A stretch of 64,000 nucleotides of DNA, taken from Aquimarina mycalae. GTDB taxonomy: Bacteria; Bacteroidota; Bacteroidia; Flavobacteriales; Flavobacteriaceae. Position numbers and translations under genes: made by a program. The DNA is taken from the NCBI RefSeq assembly GCF_029906345.1, contig NZ_JARYGY010000003.1, forward strand, positions 62,001-126,000, given 5' to 3'. How positions within the stretch are numbered: position 1 is the stretch's first letter; each line of letters begins with the position of its first letter. Shown here in pieces: positions 34,655 to 43,778 of this stretch. The notes below the pieces were generated by a model, which was not told the DNA's origin, did not search any database, and saw only the letters and a list, made by a program, of their open reading frames with translations.

Positions 34655-35542
34655 TTACCGTGATAACGATCTCATTACCTTATACACGATCTCTGATGTA
34701 GACGCCAGGTATTTAAAGTTTACGGTAGTATATTTATCAGCTGTTTGATGAACATATGGTGAATTATCACCATTCATCAACTCTGCGGTTATTGTTATAG
34801 TATCATAGCCCAATGTAGAAAAGACTCTGGTTTCAGGAGTAGAAACTCTTCGTTTAAACACTGGAACACCAGATTCTAATCGATATGCAGATTCTAAACT
34901 TATATTCGATGCAAGTAACTCTATAGCTCTATCTTCATCATTATCCCATCCTACATAATCTACACGATGCATCGAATTTATATTGTAATTATCATCTTTT
35001 AGCTTTTTAACAAACATTCTGCATCCTATCATGTTTGTTTCCTGTTGATCAAAAAATACAATCATAAAATTAATTGATCTACTACTCAGTTTGGTTAGTT
35101 TTTCTGCAACATAACAGGTCAATGCTACTCCTGTAGCATTATGCACAGCTCCTGGACTATCTTCGGCAGTATCATAATGTGCACCTAAAACGATATATTC
35201 ATCACTTCCATTCGTTGCAGGAATTTCTGCATAAATATTCGCTCCGCTATATTGTTTCCCTTTTTTATCCTGAACATTATATGAATTACGCTTAGGTTTA
35301 AGTCCCATATCTTTTAGCGTATTGTATAAATAATCTGCAGTAGTTCTTCTCTCAGAAGAACTTGATCTACTTGAAAGTTTTTTCTTACCTTTTATAGGAA
35401 TGAATCCTGTAAGTTTACCAACGATATCCTTTTGCGCATTAATGATCTCAGCTTCTCTTACATCTGCCTCCGACTGAGCCATCGATACCTGAATGCAAAA
35501 TAATAATAGGAGTAGTAATGTTTTAAATCTATAATTTTTCAT
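34655..35542 (-). CDS. M28-family aminopeptidase-like protein with altered active site
   Basis: 295 residues, signal peptide ending near VSMAQS. The fold motifs of M28 zinc aminopeptidases are recognisable: VLGAHYDT (first zinc His), GAVHNATGVA, IVFFDQQETNMIGC, VDYVGWDND and YVHQTADKY (last His). Two key positions differ: the bridging Asp of GAxDNxxG is His, and the first Glu of the EE pair, the general base, is Gln. The usual two-zinc chemistry may therefore be changed or lost. It is secreted, monocistronic and convergent to thrC. Confidence 0.82.
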   Translation of the reverse strand: MKNYRFKTLLLLLLFCIQVSMAQSEADVREAEIINAQKDIVGKLTGFIPIKGKKKLSSRSSSSERRTTADYLYNTLKDMGLKPKRNSYNVQDKKGKQYSGANIYAEIPATNGSDEYIVLGAHYDTAEDSPGAVHNATGVALTCYVAEKLTKLSSRSINFMIVFFDQQETNMIGCRMFVKKLKDDNYNINSMHRVDYVGWDNDEDRAIELLASNISLESAYRLESGVPVFKRRVSTPETRVFSTLGYDTITITAELMNGDNSPYVHQTADKYTTVNFKYLASTSEIVYKVMRSLSR

Positions 35543-35647
35543 TTATAAAATTTTGTATTCTTTATTTTTCCTTCTTAAAACAAATTTATAAAACAATAAA
35601 TAATAATACAATTAGTATTTTTATTGTTTACAATTAATCATTCATAT

Positions 35648-36238
35648 ATGTCTTTTTCAAAAACTATACCATTTTTTATCATCATTATATTCTTATGCAT
35701 ACAATGTAAAAAAGAAGATTCTTCGATTAATCCATTATTAGCACCTGAAAACTGGAGAAAGGAAACAATAGAATTTCCTTTATCATTTGCATCTTCATTA
35801 GAGCACAAAGGTACAGAATATGTTCGATTTGCTCCTGGATGGAGCGTACAAGATTCTGAAGAATATTTTTCATATACATTTCTATGGTATATCGATGAAA
35901 ACCCTAAATTGTCTGACAAGATGTTAGAGACAGAAATGGAAGCCTATTTTGATGGATTAATGAATATGGTCTCAAAAATGAATCTTAAACTCTTTAAAAA
36001 GATTCCTAAAACAAAAGCTTTTTTTGAAAAATTGAATGATCACTCCTATGCGGGCAAAGTAATTACTTATGATGCTTTCACAACAAAAAAAGAAGTAAAA
36101 CTAAATATTATTGCAGAATACCTTCCTTGTAAAGCACTTAATAAACACTTAGTTTTTTTTAAAATTTCTCCTCAGCAAATTGATCATGTAGTATGGGACA
36201 GATTAGATAAGGTTGAGATAGATTTAAATTGTAACTAA
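35648..36238 (+). CDS. Hypothetical lipoprotein
   Basis: 196 residues from ATG 35648, chosen because the signal peptide MSFSKTIPFFIIIIFLC begins there; an upstream start at 35624 only adds polar residues. The lipid Cys is in LCIQC. The mature part includes FAPGWSVQDSEEYFSYTFLW and EYLPCKALNKHLVFFKI, a mixed alpha/beta protein with no family I recognise. Spacing of about 100 bases separates it from the ATP-grasp gene on the same strand, so it may or may not share the transcript. Confidence 0.72.
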   Translation: MSFSKTIPFFIIIIFLCIQCKKEDSSINPLLAPENWRKETIEFPLSFASSLEHKGTEYVRFAPGWSVQDSEEYFSYTFLWYIDENPKLSDKMLETEMEAYFDGLMNMVSKMNLKLFKKIPKTKAFFEKLNDHSYAGKVITYDAFTTKKEVKLNIIAEYLPCKALNKHLVFFKISPQQIDHVVWDRLDKVEIDLNCN

Positions 36239-36339
36239 ATATCTTAATGTCTAACTAAATTTATTTTTAAGTTTTGGTGTTTTTTTATTCATCGAAACAC
36301 AAAATTTATTATTTTTCTTTTCTAAAAATATAATTGATC

Positions 36340-37371
36340 ATGAACGTTTGTTTTCTAATGTACCCATGGGAAGAAATTGATCCCGAAAATGACACAAGTC
36401 TCACTTTAATTCATGAATGTGCTAAAAGAAAACATGGAGTTGCCATTGCTACTCCATCAAATCTTACGATAAGAGATAGTGTAACCTATTCTTTCTGTAA
36501 AGTTATTAATCGACCAGATAAGGTATCATCATCTATGAAGTCATTTTATGCCAAAACAACTTTTAGAGATGAAATGTTACCATTAGCAGGATTTGATGTA
36601 ATCATCTTACGAAGTAATCCTCCTTTGGATATGATCATGCTTAATTTTCTTGATTCTGTAAAAGATGATGTTTTTATCATGAATGACATAGATGGAATCA
36701 GAAGATCGAACAATAAGCTCTATACAGCTGCATTTGATGATATAGATACACATTTCATTCCTAAAACTCATGTAACTAAAAACAAAGATTATTTAATTAA
36801 AATGATTAAAGAGTCTCCTAGTGATAAGATGATTTTAAAGCCATTAAATGGCTTTGGAGGTTCTGGTGTTATTTTGATTGAAAAAGGCGCTATGACCAGT
36901 ATTCGATCATTATTGGATTTTTATATCGATAATAAGGATGGAACTACAAATTATGTTATCCTTCAGGATTATATAGAAGGTGCAGATCAAGGAGATGTTC
37001 GTATTTTAATCCTTAATGGGAAACCGATTGGAGCAATGCGAAGGATTCCTGGAGAAGATGACCATCGATCCAATGTTACCGCAGGAGGTTCTGTTGTAAA
37101 ACATTCATTAACTAAACAAGAAAAAGAATTATGCCGTTTGATAGGACCTAAACTTGTTAAAGATGGATTATATTTTGTAGGTATTGATGTGATCAATGGA
37201 ATGCTTGTGGAAGTAAATGTTATGAGTCCAGGTGGAATTACATATATCAATAGAAAGTATAAAGTGAAACTGCAAGAAAAAGTGGTTGATTTTATCGAAG
37301 ATAAAGTTGTACAAAGAGTTAGTAGGTTTGATCGTAAAGCGCTATTAAGAAAAACAGTAGATAATGCATAA
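36340..37371 (+). CDS. GshB-like ATP-grasp ligase
   Basis: 343 residues from ATG 36340; a TTG two codons earlier is less likely. It has the glutathione-synthetase-type fold: an N-terminal pre-ATP-grasp domain (MNVCFLMYPWEEIDPENDT), DGIRRSNNKLYT, MILKPLNGFGGSGVILI for nucleotide binding, LQDYIEGADQGDVRIL, GGSVVKHSLT and the metal-binding VEVNVMSPGGITYIN. GshB joins glycine to gamma-glutamylcysteine, but no gshA is nearby and the partners are an amidohydrolase and a metallopeptidase, so another acid-amine ligation is inferred. Overlaps the next gene by 8 bases. Confidence 0.9.
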   Translation: MNVCFLMYPWEEIDPENDTSLTLIHECAKRKHGVAIATPSNLTIRDSVTYSFCKVINRPDKVSSSMKSFYAKTTFRDEMLPLAGFDVIILRSNPPLDMIMLNFLDSVKDDVFIMNDIDGIRRSNNKLYTAAFDDIDTHFIPKTHVTKNKDYLIKMIKESPSDKMILKPLNGFGGSGVILIEKGAMTSIRSLLDFYIDNKDGTTNYVILQDYIEGADQGDVRILILNGKPIGAMRRIPGEDDHRSNVTAGGSVVKHSLTKQEKELCRLIGPKLVKDGLYFVGIDVINGMLVEVNVMSPGGITYINRKYKVKLQEKVVDFIEDKVVQRVSRFDRKALLRKTVDNA

Positions 37372-38200
37372 GTTTTCTATTGATGAAATTATTAATAAAA
37401 TTAATAATGAAGAAACTTTTCATGCGATTGCAGAAGATTACTCTTTCACACTTAAAATAGATAGTTATAGCTATTATATATGTGGTGCAATTCATGACGG
37501 ACATCAGTTTAGAAAAGATCTATGGGAACTTTGTTTGCATACAGAATATGAAAGATGGTACGAGGAAGATCCATGTACAAAGCAAATGGTTCAAAGCCAT
37601 CCAATTGTAATAGCGGGCTGCGATTCTAGATTTGAATATGACCTTAATAGAGATCCAAAACAGGCAGTTTATGTCGATGCTTGGGGAAAACAATTATGGA
37701 GAAGTCCATTGTCTCAAAAAGCTAAAGATAATTCACTTCAAAAGCATCATAATTTTTACAAAGTAATACATGCTTTAATTTCTAAAATTGAATCTAAGTT
37801 TGGCGCTGCCATTGTATATGATATGCACTCTTATAACTGGAGAAGATGGGATCGTAAAGTCCCTGTAATTAATCTTGGTACTAGTAATATTGACAATAAA
37901 CGCTTCTCCCCTTTTGCTAACTCATGGTCCACATCTTTATCCAAAATTAAGCTCCCTAATAATATTGAAACTACTACAGCTATTAATGATACTTTTCAAG
38001 GAAATGGATATTTCTTAAAATATATTACCAACCATTTTGATAATACATTAGTACTAGCGACCGAGTTTTCTAAAATATATTGTGATGAACTGGAATATAA
38101 GATATATCCTGAAGTAGTCCATGCAATCGAACAAGAGTTAAAATCAAGATTACCTGCTCACGCATTATCATTTTATAAAAGCTTTATTGAAATAAAGTAG
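37364..38200 (+). CDS. N-formylglutamate amidohydrolase-family protein
   Basis: 278 residues with no signal peptide. Family motifs include ICGAIHDGHQF, IAGCDSRFEYDLNR, AIVYDMHSYNWRRW, and the late LATEFSKIYCDE. Members hydrolyse N-formylglutamate in histidine degradation, but no hut genes are present here. Its start lies inside the ATP-grasp gene (ATGCATAAG overlapping the end), implying translational coupling and a shared pathway, perhaps hydrolysis of a related N-acyl-glutamyl amide. Another acyl amino-acid substrate is equally possible. Confidence 0.88.
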   Translation: MHKFSIDEIINKINNEETFHAIAEDYSFTLKIDSYSYYICGAIHDGHQFRKDLWELCLHTEYERWYEEDPCTKQMVQSHPIVIAGCDSRFEYDLNRDPKQAVYVDAWGKQLWRSPLSQKAKDNSLQKHHNFYKVIHALISKIESKFGAAIVYDMHSYNWRRWDRKVPVINLGTSNIDNKRFSPFANSWSTSLSKIKLPNNIETTTAINDTFQGNGYFLKYITNHFDNTLVLATEFSKIYCDELEYKIYPEVVHAIEQELKSRLPAHALSFYKSFIEIK

Positions 38201-38222
38201 TGTTTTCCAAAAGTTAATCTAT

Positions 38223-38230
38223 TATTTTTG
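38223..38230 (+). promoter_or_regulatory. Candidate -7 box before the QEGLA gene
   Basis: TATTTTTG matches TAnnTTTG and lies 20 bases before the ATG at 38251, within the 50-base gap after the amidohydrolase. Only a TTTT is near the -33 position, so an internal promoter is tentative. Confidence 0.4.
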
Positions 38231-38250
38231 CACTTAGCTAAAAGAAGATT

Positions 38251-39408
38251 ATGATCGAAGATGTTGTAGATACATACACGGATTTATTTGAAATTGATCA
38301 AAACCTGGATAGATTGGTAAAGAATATTGAACTTCTTAACTATCTAAACCCATTAAATATTGAACTGGAAAAAAAGAACTTTTTTGCTTCAAAATATCGA
38401 TTTAATCCAAAATTCAAATACAAAAAAATAAAATTCAATCCCTATAAATTACAACGATTATTCTTTAGTCAGAGATTAGAAAGAATAGAAGATGAAGAAA
38501 TAAGGAAGTTATATCAAGATATTATATATGAATATTCGGGATTGATTCAATGTATCGAAACTATCGGTAACGGCAAGAGTTTTTATTATAATTCACTTAA
38601 AGTTTTTGGTACTCCTAAAGAGCGTGATGTAGAAAATGCAAGATTTATACTTCATTTTGAAGATGAACAACCAGGGCAAGAGCTTGAAAAAAAGAATACT
38701 GCAAATGATGCTGAAGAATATTTTAGAGAATTTGCCAAAAGATATGATTTTAATTTTCACATAAAGAAATCTACAAATATCTCAGCTTCTGCTATGGTTT
38801 TAAACGCTTCAGAAACTCTGGTTTTGAAGAAAAATTATAAGTTCAGTGATAATGAATTACAGGTATTAGCAAATCATGAGATTGGAGTTCATATGGTTAC
38901 TACTTTTAATGGTAAAAAACAACCTCTTAAAATATTTTCTAATGGTTTTGTAAATAATACCGAAACCCAAGAAGGTTTAGCTGTTTTTAGTGAATATATG
39001 TCTGGATGTTTAACACTGAAACGTATGAAAGAATTAGCCTATCGTGTAATTGCGGCAGATAGTTTAATTAAGGGGTATGATTTTAAAGATACCTTTGATC
39101 TATTATACAGCCAGTATAAATTAGATCGAGATGCTGCCTGGCAAATTACACTTAGAGTACATCGTGGAGGCGGGTTTACTAAAGATTATCTATATCTAAC
39201 TGGATTAAAAAAAATATATGATTACTATCATAGCAATCAGGATATGAGTACTTTATTAACAGGAAAAGTAACATTAGAGAATAAAAAGAGTATTGATCGA
39301 TTGCAACAGCTTGCACTAGCAAATACAGGTGAATATATGACCGATTCTTTTGCTCAAAATCTGAATACCAATACAAAGCTTGATTTCATCCTCAGTAATT
39401 TAAAATAA
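38251..39408 (+). CDS. QEGLA (DUF1704) zinc carboxypeptidase-like protein
   Basis: 385 residues without signal peptide. The zinc motif HEIGVH (His209, Glu210, His214, HExxxH type) and QEGLA at 240-244 define the family annotated as flavohemoglobin expression-modulating QEGLA proteins. It includes the eukaryotic tubulin tyrosine carboxypeptidase MATCAP, so carboxypeptidase activity is the likely chemistry. Following GshB-like and N-formylglutamate-amidohydrolase genes, it completes a three-gene set that could make and remove a C-terminal amino-acid addition. The target is unknown. Confidence 0.87.
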   Translation: MIEDVVDTYTDLFEIDQNLDRLVKNIELLNYLNPLNIELEKKNFFASKYRFNPKFKYKKIKFNPYKLQRLFFSQRLERIEDEEIRKLYQDIIYEYSGLIQCIETIGNGKSFYYNSLKVFGTPKERDVENARFILHFEDEQPGQELEKKNTANDAEEYFREFAKRYDFNFHIKKSTNISASAMVLNASETLVLKKNYKFSDNELQVLANHEIGVHMVTTFNGKKQPLKIFSNGFVNNTETQEGLAVFSEYMSGCLTLKRMKELAYRVIAADSLIKGYDFKDTFDLLYSQYKLDRDAAWQITLRVHRGGGFTKDYLYLTGLKKIYDYYHSNQDMSTLLTGKVTLENKKSIDRLQQLALANTGEYMTDSFAQNLNTNTKLDFILSNLK

Positions 39409-39430
39409 CTTTACGTTACAAACCTCTATT

Positions 39431-40849
39431 TCATTTATGTAAAGTAGCTTTGTATTTAGGGTTCATCATATTCTCTAAACTTAGAATTTTGTCCAGTTCC
39501 TTTTCAGATAAAAGTTTCTTTTCTATTACTAACTCACGTATTGTTTTACCAGTAATAACGGCTTCTTTACCTAAAAGATCACCCATATGGTGTCCAATAT
39601 AAGGATTCAAAAATGTAATAATTCCAACAGAATTAAAGACCATTTGTCTTGTATGTTCCTCATTAGATGTAATACCATCGATACATTTTTTGGCAAGTGT
39701 AGTACACGCATTTGACAATAACTCTATCGATTCAAACATACATTGTGCGATAACTGGTTCCATAACATTTAATTGTAACTGTCCAGCTTCGGCAGCAAAG
39801 GAGATTGTAACATCATTCCCAATTATCTTAAAACAAATTTGATTCACTACTTCTGGAATTACAGGATTTACTTTTGCTGGCATAATGGAAGATCCTGCTT
39901 GCATTTCTGGTAAATTGATCTCGTTGAATCCGCAACGAGGTCCAGAAGATAATAAACGTAAATCATTACAAATTTTAGATAGTTTAACACTAGTTCGTTT
40001 TAATGCTCCCGAAATCATAACATATGCACCACAATCTGAAGTTGCTTCAATTAAATTTTCAGAAGGAACAAAATTGACTTTTGTATATTGTTTTAAATAT
40101 TCAATGGATAACTTAGAAAAACCATCTGGTACATTAACACCTGTACCAATTGCAGTTGCTCCCAAATTAACTTCTAAAATAAGGTCTCGACAATTTTTTA
40201 AATTATTTATTTCTTCTTTTAAATTAGAAGACCATGCTCCGAATTCATCTCCTAAAGACATTGGAACCGCATCTTGTAATTGCGTTCTTCCCATTTTAAT
40301 AATTTTTTTAAACTCTATAGTTTTTTTATCAAGACTTGAGCATAATATACCTATCTGTTCTATTAAACAATTGATATAATAAAAAATTGAAACTCTAAAT
40401 GCCGTAGGATAAGCATCATTGGTTGACTGGGACTTATTAACATGATCATTAGGGTGTAGAATATCATAACTACCTTTTGCATGACCGTTTAATTCAAGAG
40501 CGACATTAGTGATTACCTCATTTGCATTCATATTTACAGAAGTTCCTGCGCCACCTTGAAATACATCAGAAGGAAAATATTTAGTATATTTTTCTAAATC
40601 ACTTAAAATATGGTCACAGGCTTGAAGAATCATATCAGCTTTATCCTCAGGAATAGTACCTATGTCTTTATTTGCTGCTGCACATGCTTTCTTTGTTAAA
40701 ATAAGTGCTTTGACAAAAATAGGAAAGTGACCAATTTTTGAGTTTGAAATTTGGAAGTTATTAATAGCTCTTTGTGTATGTATGCCATAATACGAATTTT
40801 CCAAAATTTCTAAGCTGCCTAAGAGATCTGTCTCTTTTCTTGTTTTCAT
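39431..40849 (-). CDS. aspA: Aspartate ammonia-lyase
   Basis: 472-residue fumarase/aspartase superfamily enzyme converting L-aspartate to fumarate and ammonia. The signature [20 protein letters not shown] contains the flexible catalytic loop Ser. [19 protein letters not shown] and ATAIGTGVN, the aspartate-binding segments, are also present, and the length is that of aspartases rather than fumarases. Convergent with the QEGLA gene, 22 bases away. It lies downstream of a dicarboxylate/amino-acid symporter gene on the same strand, a pairing that fits import and deamination of aspartate. Confidence 0.94.
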   Translation of the reverse strand: MKTRKETDLLGSLEILENSYYGIHTQRAINNFQISNSKIGHFPIFVKALILTKKACAAANKDIGTIPEDKADMILQACDHILSDLEKYTKYFPSDVFQGGAGTSVNMNANEVITNVALELNGHAKGSYDILHPNDHVNKSQSTNDAYPTAFRVSIFYYINCLIEQIGILCSSLDKKTIEFKKIIKMGRTQLQDAVPMSLGDEFGAWSSNLKEEINNLKNCRDLILEVNLGATAIGTGVNVPDGFSKLSIEYLKQYTKVNFVPSENLIEATSDCGAYVMISGALKRTSVKLSKICNDLRLLSSGPRCGFNEINLPEMQAGSSIMPAKVNPVIPEVVNQICFKIIGNDVTISFAAEAGQLQLNVMEPVIAQCMFESIELLSNACTTLAKKCIDGITSNEEHTRQMVFNSVGIITFLNPYIGHHMGDLLGKEAVITGKTIRELVIEKKLLSEKELDKILSLENMMNPKYKATLHK

Positions 40850-40977
40850 ATTTCGTTTAAATAATGATATATAATTTAGTATTAAACTATAGAGTATTGT
40901 TGAGTTTTAGAGATCCCTATAGAACACATTAATATTATATTCTTTTTTTGATACATAATAAAATATCAAAGTTTGAA

Positions 40978-42300
40978 TTACTTTTCATAATGATCATCCC
41001 ATTCTTTTACCTTAGGATCTCCTAATTTTCCAACAGATTTTGCTACGATCATAGATACTGTGGCATCTCCTGTTACATTTATAGTGGTACGTAACATATC
41101 TAATGGACGATCTACTGCAAAAATCAACGCCAGTCCAATTGGTAGTTTATCTGAAGGGAATCCGATAGCTTCTAAAACGATTACTAACATTACCATTCCT
41201 GCTCCTGGAACTGCAGCAGAACCAATCGAAGCTAATAATGCAGTTAAAACTATCGTAATTTGATTACTAAACGTAAGTCCTTCTGGCCATAATACTTGCA
41301 TAATAAAAACTGATGCAACAGCCTGATATAAACTGGTACCATCCATATTAATGGTTGCTCCAACTGGTAATACAAAACTAGACACTTCTTTATCTACTCC
41401 AATATGTTCTTCTACTCTTTCCATAGTAACTGGTAATGTTGCAGCACTAGAACTTGTAGAAAATGCTAATAATTGTGCAGGACTGATCTGCTTTAAGAAC
41501 CAAAAAGGAGATTTTTTAGTGATTACTGAAACCAAAATACAGTAAAATACAATCATTAATGCTAATCCAAATATTACTACACCTGCATAGCGCAATAAAG
41601 CCAATAATATGTCGGGATCATCAGAGGTCACTACTACATTAGCTAATAATGCAAATACAGCATAAGGAGCAGTAAGCATAATCAAATCAACCATCTTCAG
41701 GACAACTTCATTTAAACTGTCAAAAAACTTCTTTAAAGGTTCTGATTGTTCTTCTTTTATCAACAACATACTGATACCTAAAAAAATTGCAAAGAATATT
41801 ACCTGCAGCATCATTTTATTATCACTCATTGCTTTTATAGCATTCTGAGGGACCATATCTACAACAAACTGTAACGGTCCACTTTCTTTTTGCCTTCCTG
41901 CTTCAGCGATACGTTCTGATATTTTTGCACTTCCTGCATATTCTGTGGTTAATTTCTCTATAGTTTCTGGAGTAATCCCATTTCCTGGTTTCATTACGTT
42001 TACTAATAATAATCCTATAGTAATGGCGATAACTGTAGTAATAATATATATGATGATCGTTCTTCCTCCAATTGTCTTAAATTTTGAAATATCTTTCAAA
42101 TCAGAAATTCCCTTTATCAACGAGGCAAGAATTAAAGGAACTGCAATCAGTTTTAAAAGGTTAACAAAAATAGTTCCTAACGGAGCAATCCAATCTCCTG
42201 TAATTCCTTTTCCCCAAGAAACTTGGGTCATTAAAAATCCGAATAATATCCCAGCGATCATTCCGATCATTATCTGCCAATGCAATGCAAGTTTCTTCAT
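40978..42300 (-). CDS. Dicarboxylate/amino-acid:cation symporter (DAACS)
   Basis: 440 residues, eight membrane helices and two re-entrant hairpins as in GltP/DctA. The conserved transport core appears in FSTSSSAATLPVTMERV (HP1 serine-rich loop), GATINMDGTSLYQA (TM7), ASIGSAAVPGAGMVML (HP2) and VDRPLDMLRTTINVTGDA (TM8, with the substrate-carboxylate and amino-group-binding Asp and Arg region). It should import glutamate or aspartate, or C4-dicarboxylates, with Na+ or H+. The neighbouring aspartase suggests aspartate. Confidence 0.93.
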   Translation of the reverse strand: MKKLALHWQIMIGMIAGILFGFLMTQVSWGKGITGDWIAPLGTIFVNLLKLIAVPLILASLIKGISDLKDISKFKTIGGRTIIIYIITTVIAITIGLLLVNVMKPGNGITPETIEKLTTEYAGSAKISERIAEAGRQKESGPLQFVVDMVPQNAIKAMSDNKMMLQVIFFAIFLGISMLLIKEEQSEPLKKFFDSLNEVVLKMVDLIMLTAPYAVFALLANVVVTSDDPDILLALLRYAGVVIFGLALMIVFYCILVSVITKKSPFWFLKQISPAQLLAFSTSSSAATLPVTMERVEEHIGVDKEVSSFVLPVGATINMDGTSLYQAVASVFIMQVLWPEGLTFSNQITIVLTALLASIGSAAVPGAGMVMLVIVLEAIGFPSDKLPIGLALIFAVDRPLDMLRTTINVTGDATVSMIVAKSVGKLGDPKVKEWDDHYEK

Positions 42301-42446
42301 GTGAATTATCTAGTTTTTTGAATACAAAAAGTCGATCTCTATAAAAAGACACTTAACCAGTTTACTTTATAAAAGATCTAAATATGAATTATGGAATTAA
42401 TTTTTATGTAGAAAATCTAAAATAACCGTTCTGTAAAATCAATTTC

Positions 42447-43739
42447 TTACAAACCTGCCTCTATTAAAGTAATCATTAATGCCAATTTTATATTCTTGGC
42501 ACCATCAATATTTGTCCATTTTTCAGATAAAGAATGAGCTCCTCCACCTTTCCCTCCTCTACTAAGAGTAATAGCTGGTATTCCTTTAGCAATAGGAATA
42601 TTACTATTAGTTGAACCAGTTTTTAATTTTGGTTTTATTCCTAAGAAAAGACTAGACGCAAGTGCTCTTTGAATTAATGATGTACTAATTGGTAATTGAC
42701 CAGATGGACGATCTCCAATAGGTAGCAAATCCACTGATATTTTATCCTTAACTCCCGTAGCATTATAAGATCTTACCGCTTCGTATATGGAGGATTTAAA
42801 AATTGTATCTATTTCAATTAAACGTTTTGGATCTAATGAACGCATATCTACTTCCATCCAAGATTCGAAAGGTATCGAATTTACAGAGGTTCCTCCTCCT
42901 ATTCTTCCTATATTAAATGAGGTCTTTAGTCCATCTTTATCGGTATATTTTTTCGCTTCTTTAACAAACAAAGATATTGCTTCACCTAATGCGTGGTGAG
43001 GATTCGCTAGTCCAAATGCTCCCCACGAATGACCTCCTTTACTTTTAAAAACAGCTTTATACCTTTTTGAGCCTAATCCACCATTAATAATTCTACCATT
43101 ACTACCTCCATCAATAGATATCCACGAATCAATTTTAATATCCGAAGCATCACTGAATAAATGTTTCACGCCTCTCAAATCACCTAATCCTTCTTCTCCT
43201 ACAGTGCCTACTAAAACTACATTTTCTTGTGTTTTTATTTCTGCTTTATTCATTGCCTTCAATACTGTAAGGATCATCGCCATACCCCTTGTGTTATCAC
43301 CAATTCCTGGAGCTATATAGGTATTTCCTTCTCTTTTTACCTTTACATTTGTTTCTTCAGGAAAAACGGTATCTATATGTGCATCCAAAACAATGGTTTT
43401 ATTTCCTTTTTTTCCTTTACGCAATGCTAACACATTTCCCTCTGTATCAATCCAGGCACTATCAACACCAATAATTTCTAACATTTCTTTAAATTTTTCT
43501 GCTCTTTTCTTTTCTTTAAAAGGTGGTGCAGGAATTTCGGTAAGCAAGATCATATCTGATATTGTTTGTTCTTCAAAATCATCAACTGCATCCATCGCCA
43601 ACTGAACGGATTTATTCTTACTTAACTTATCAATTTCTTTTACATATTTTTTTAAAGGAACATTTTCATTTTGAGCATTGACGCTTATTTGAAAAAATAT
43701 AACTACTACTATTGAACCTACTAGGTATTTCATTTTCAT
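42447..43739 (-). CDS. Secreted M20-family metallopeptidase
   Basis: 430 residues, signal peptide ending at about VNAQN. Metal ligands are in LDAHIDTVFP, APGIGDNTRG, TVGEEGLGD and SIDGG, with the lid domain between (GGHSWGAFGLANP) and the last His in KGGGAHSLSEKW. It should trim peptides or dipeptides in the periplasm. It follows the S9 peptidase gene (39 bases apart, read S9 downstream on the minus strand), so the two may be one transcript. Confidence 0.9.
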   Translation of the reverse strand: MKMKYLVGSIVVVIFFQISVNAQNENVPLKKYVKEIDKLSKNKSVQLAMDAVDDFEEQTISDMILLTEIPAPPFKEKKRAEKFKEMLEIIGVDSAWIDTEGNVLALRKGKKGNKTIVLDAHIDTVFPEETNVKVKREGNTYIAPGIGDNTRGMAMILTVLKAMNKAEIKTQENVVLVGTVGEEGLGDLRGVKHLFSDASDIKIDSWISIDGGSNGRIINGGLGSKRYKAVFKSKGGHSWGAFGLANPHHALGEAISLFVKEAKKYTDKDGLKTSFNIGRIGGGTSVNSIPFESWMEVDMRSLDPKRLIEIDTIFKSSIYEAVRSYNATGVKDKISVDLLPIGDRPSGQLPISTSLIQRALASSLFLGIKPKLKTGSTNSNIPIAKGIPAITLSRGGKGGGAHSLSEKWTNIDGAKNIKLALMITLIEAGL

Positions 43740-43778
43740 TTGTGTACAATTAATCTTATTAGTATTTCTTAAAATTGT

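Noticed and set aside
37364-38200. Histidine-utilisation hutG role for the amidohydrolase
   Set aside because: No hutH, hutU or hutI gene is present in the window and it overlaps an ATP-grasp gene, so the pathway is probably different.
39885-40379. A 164-codon plus-strand frame opposite aspA
   Set aside because: Antisense shadow of a well-conserved enzyme; no homology-like features.
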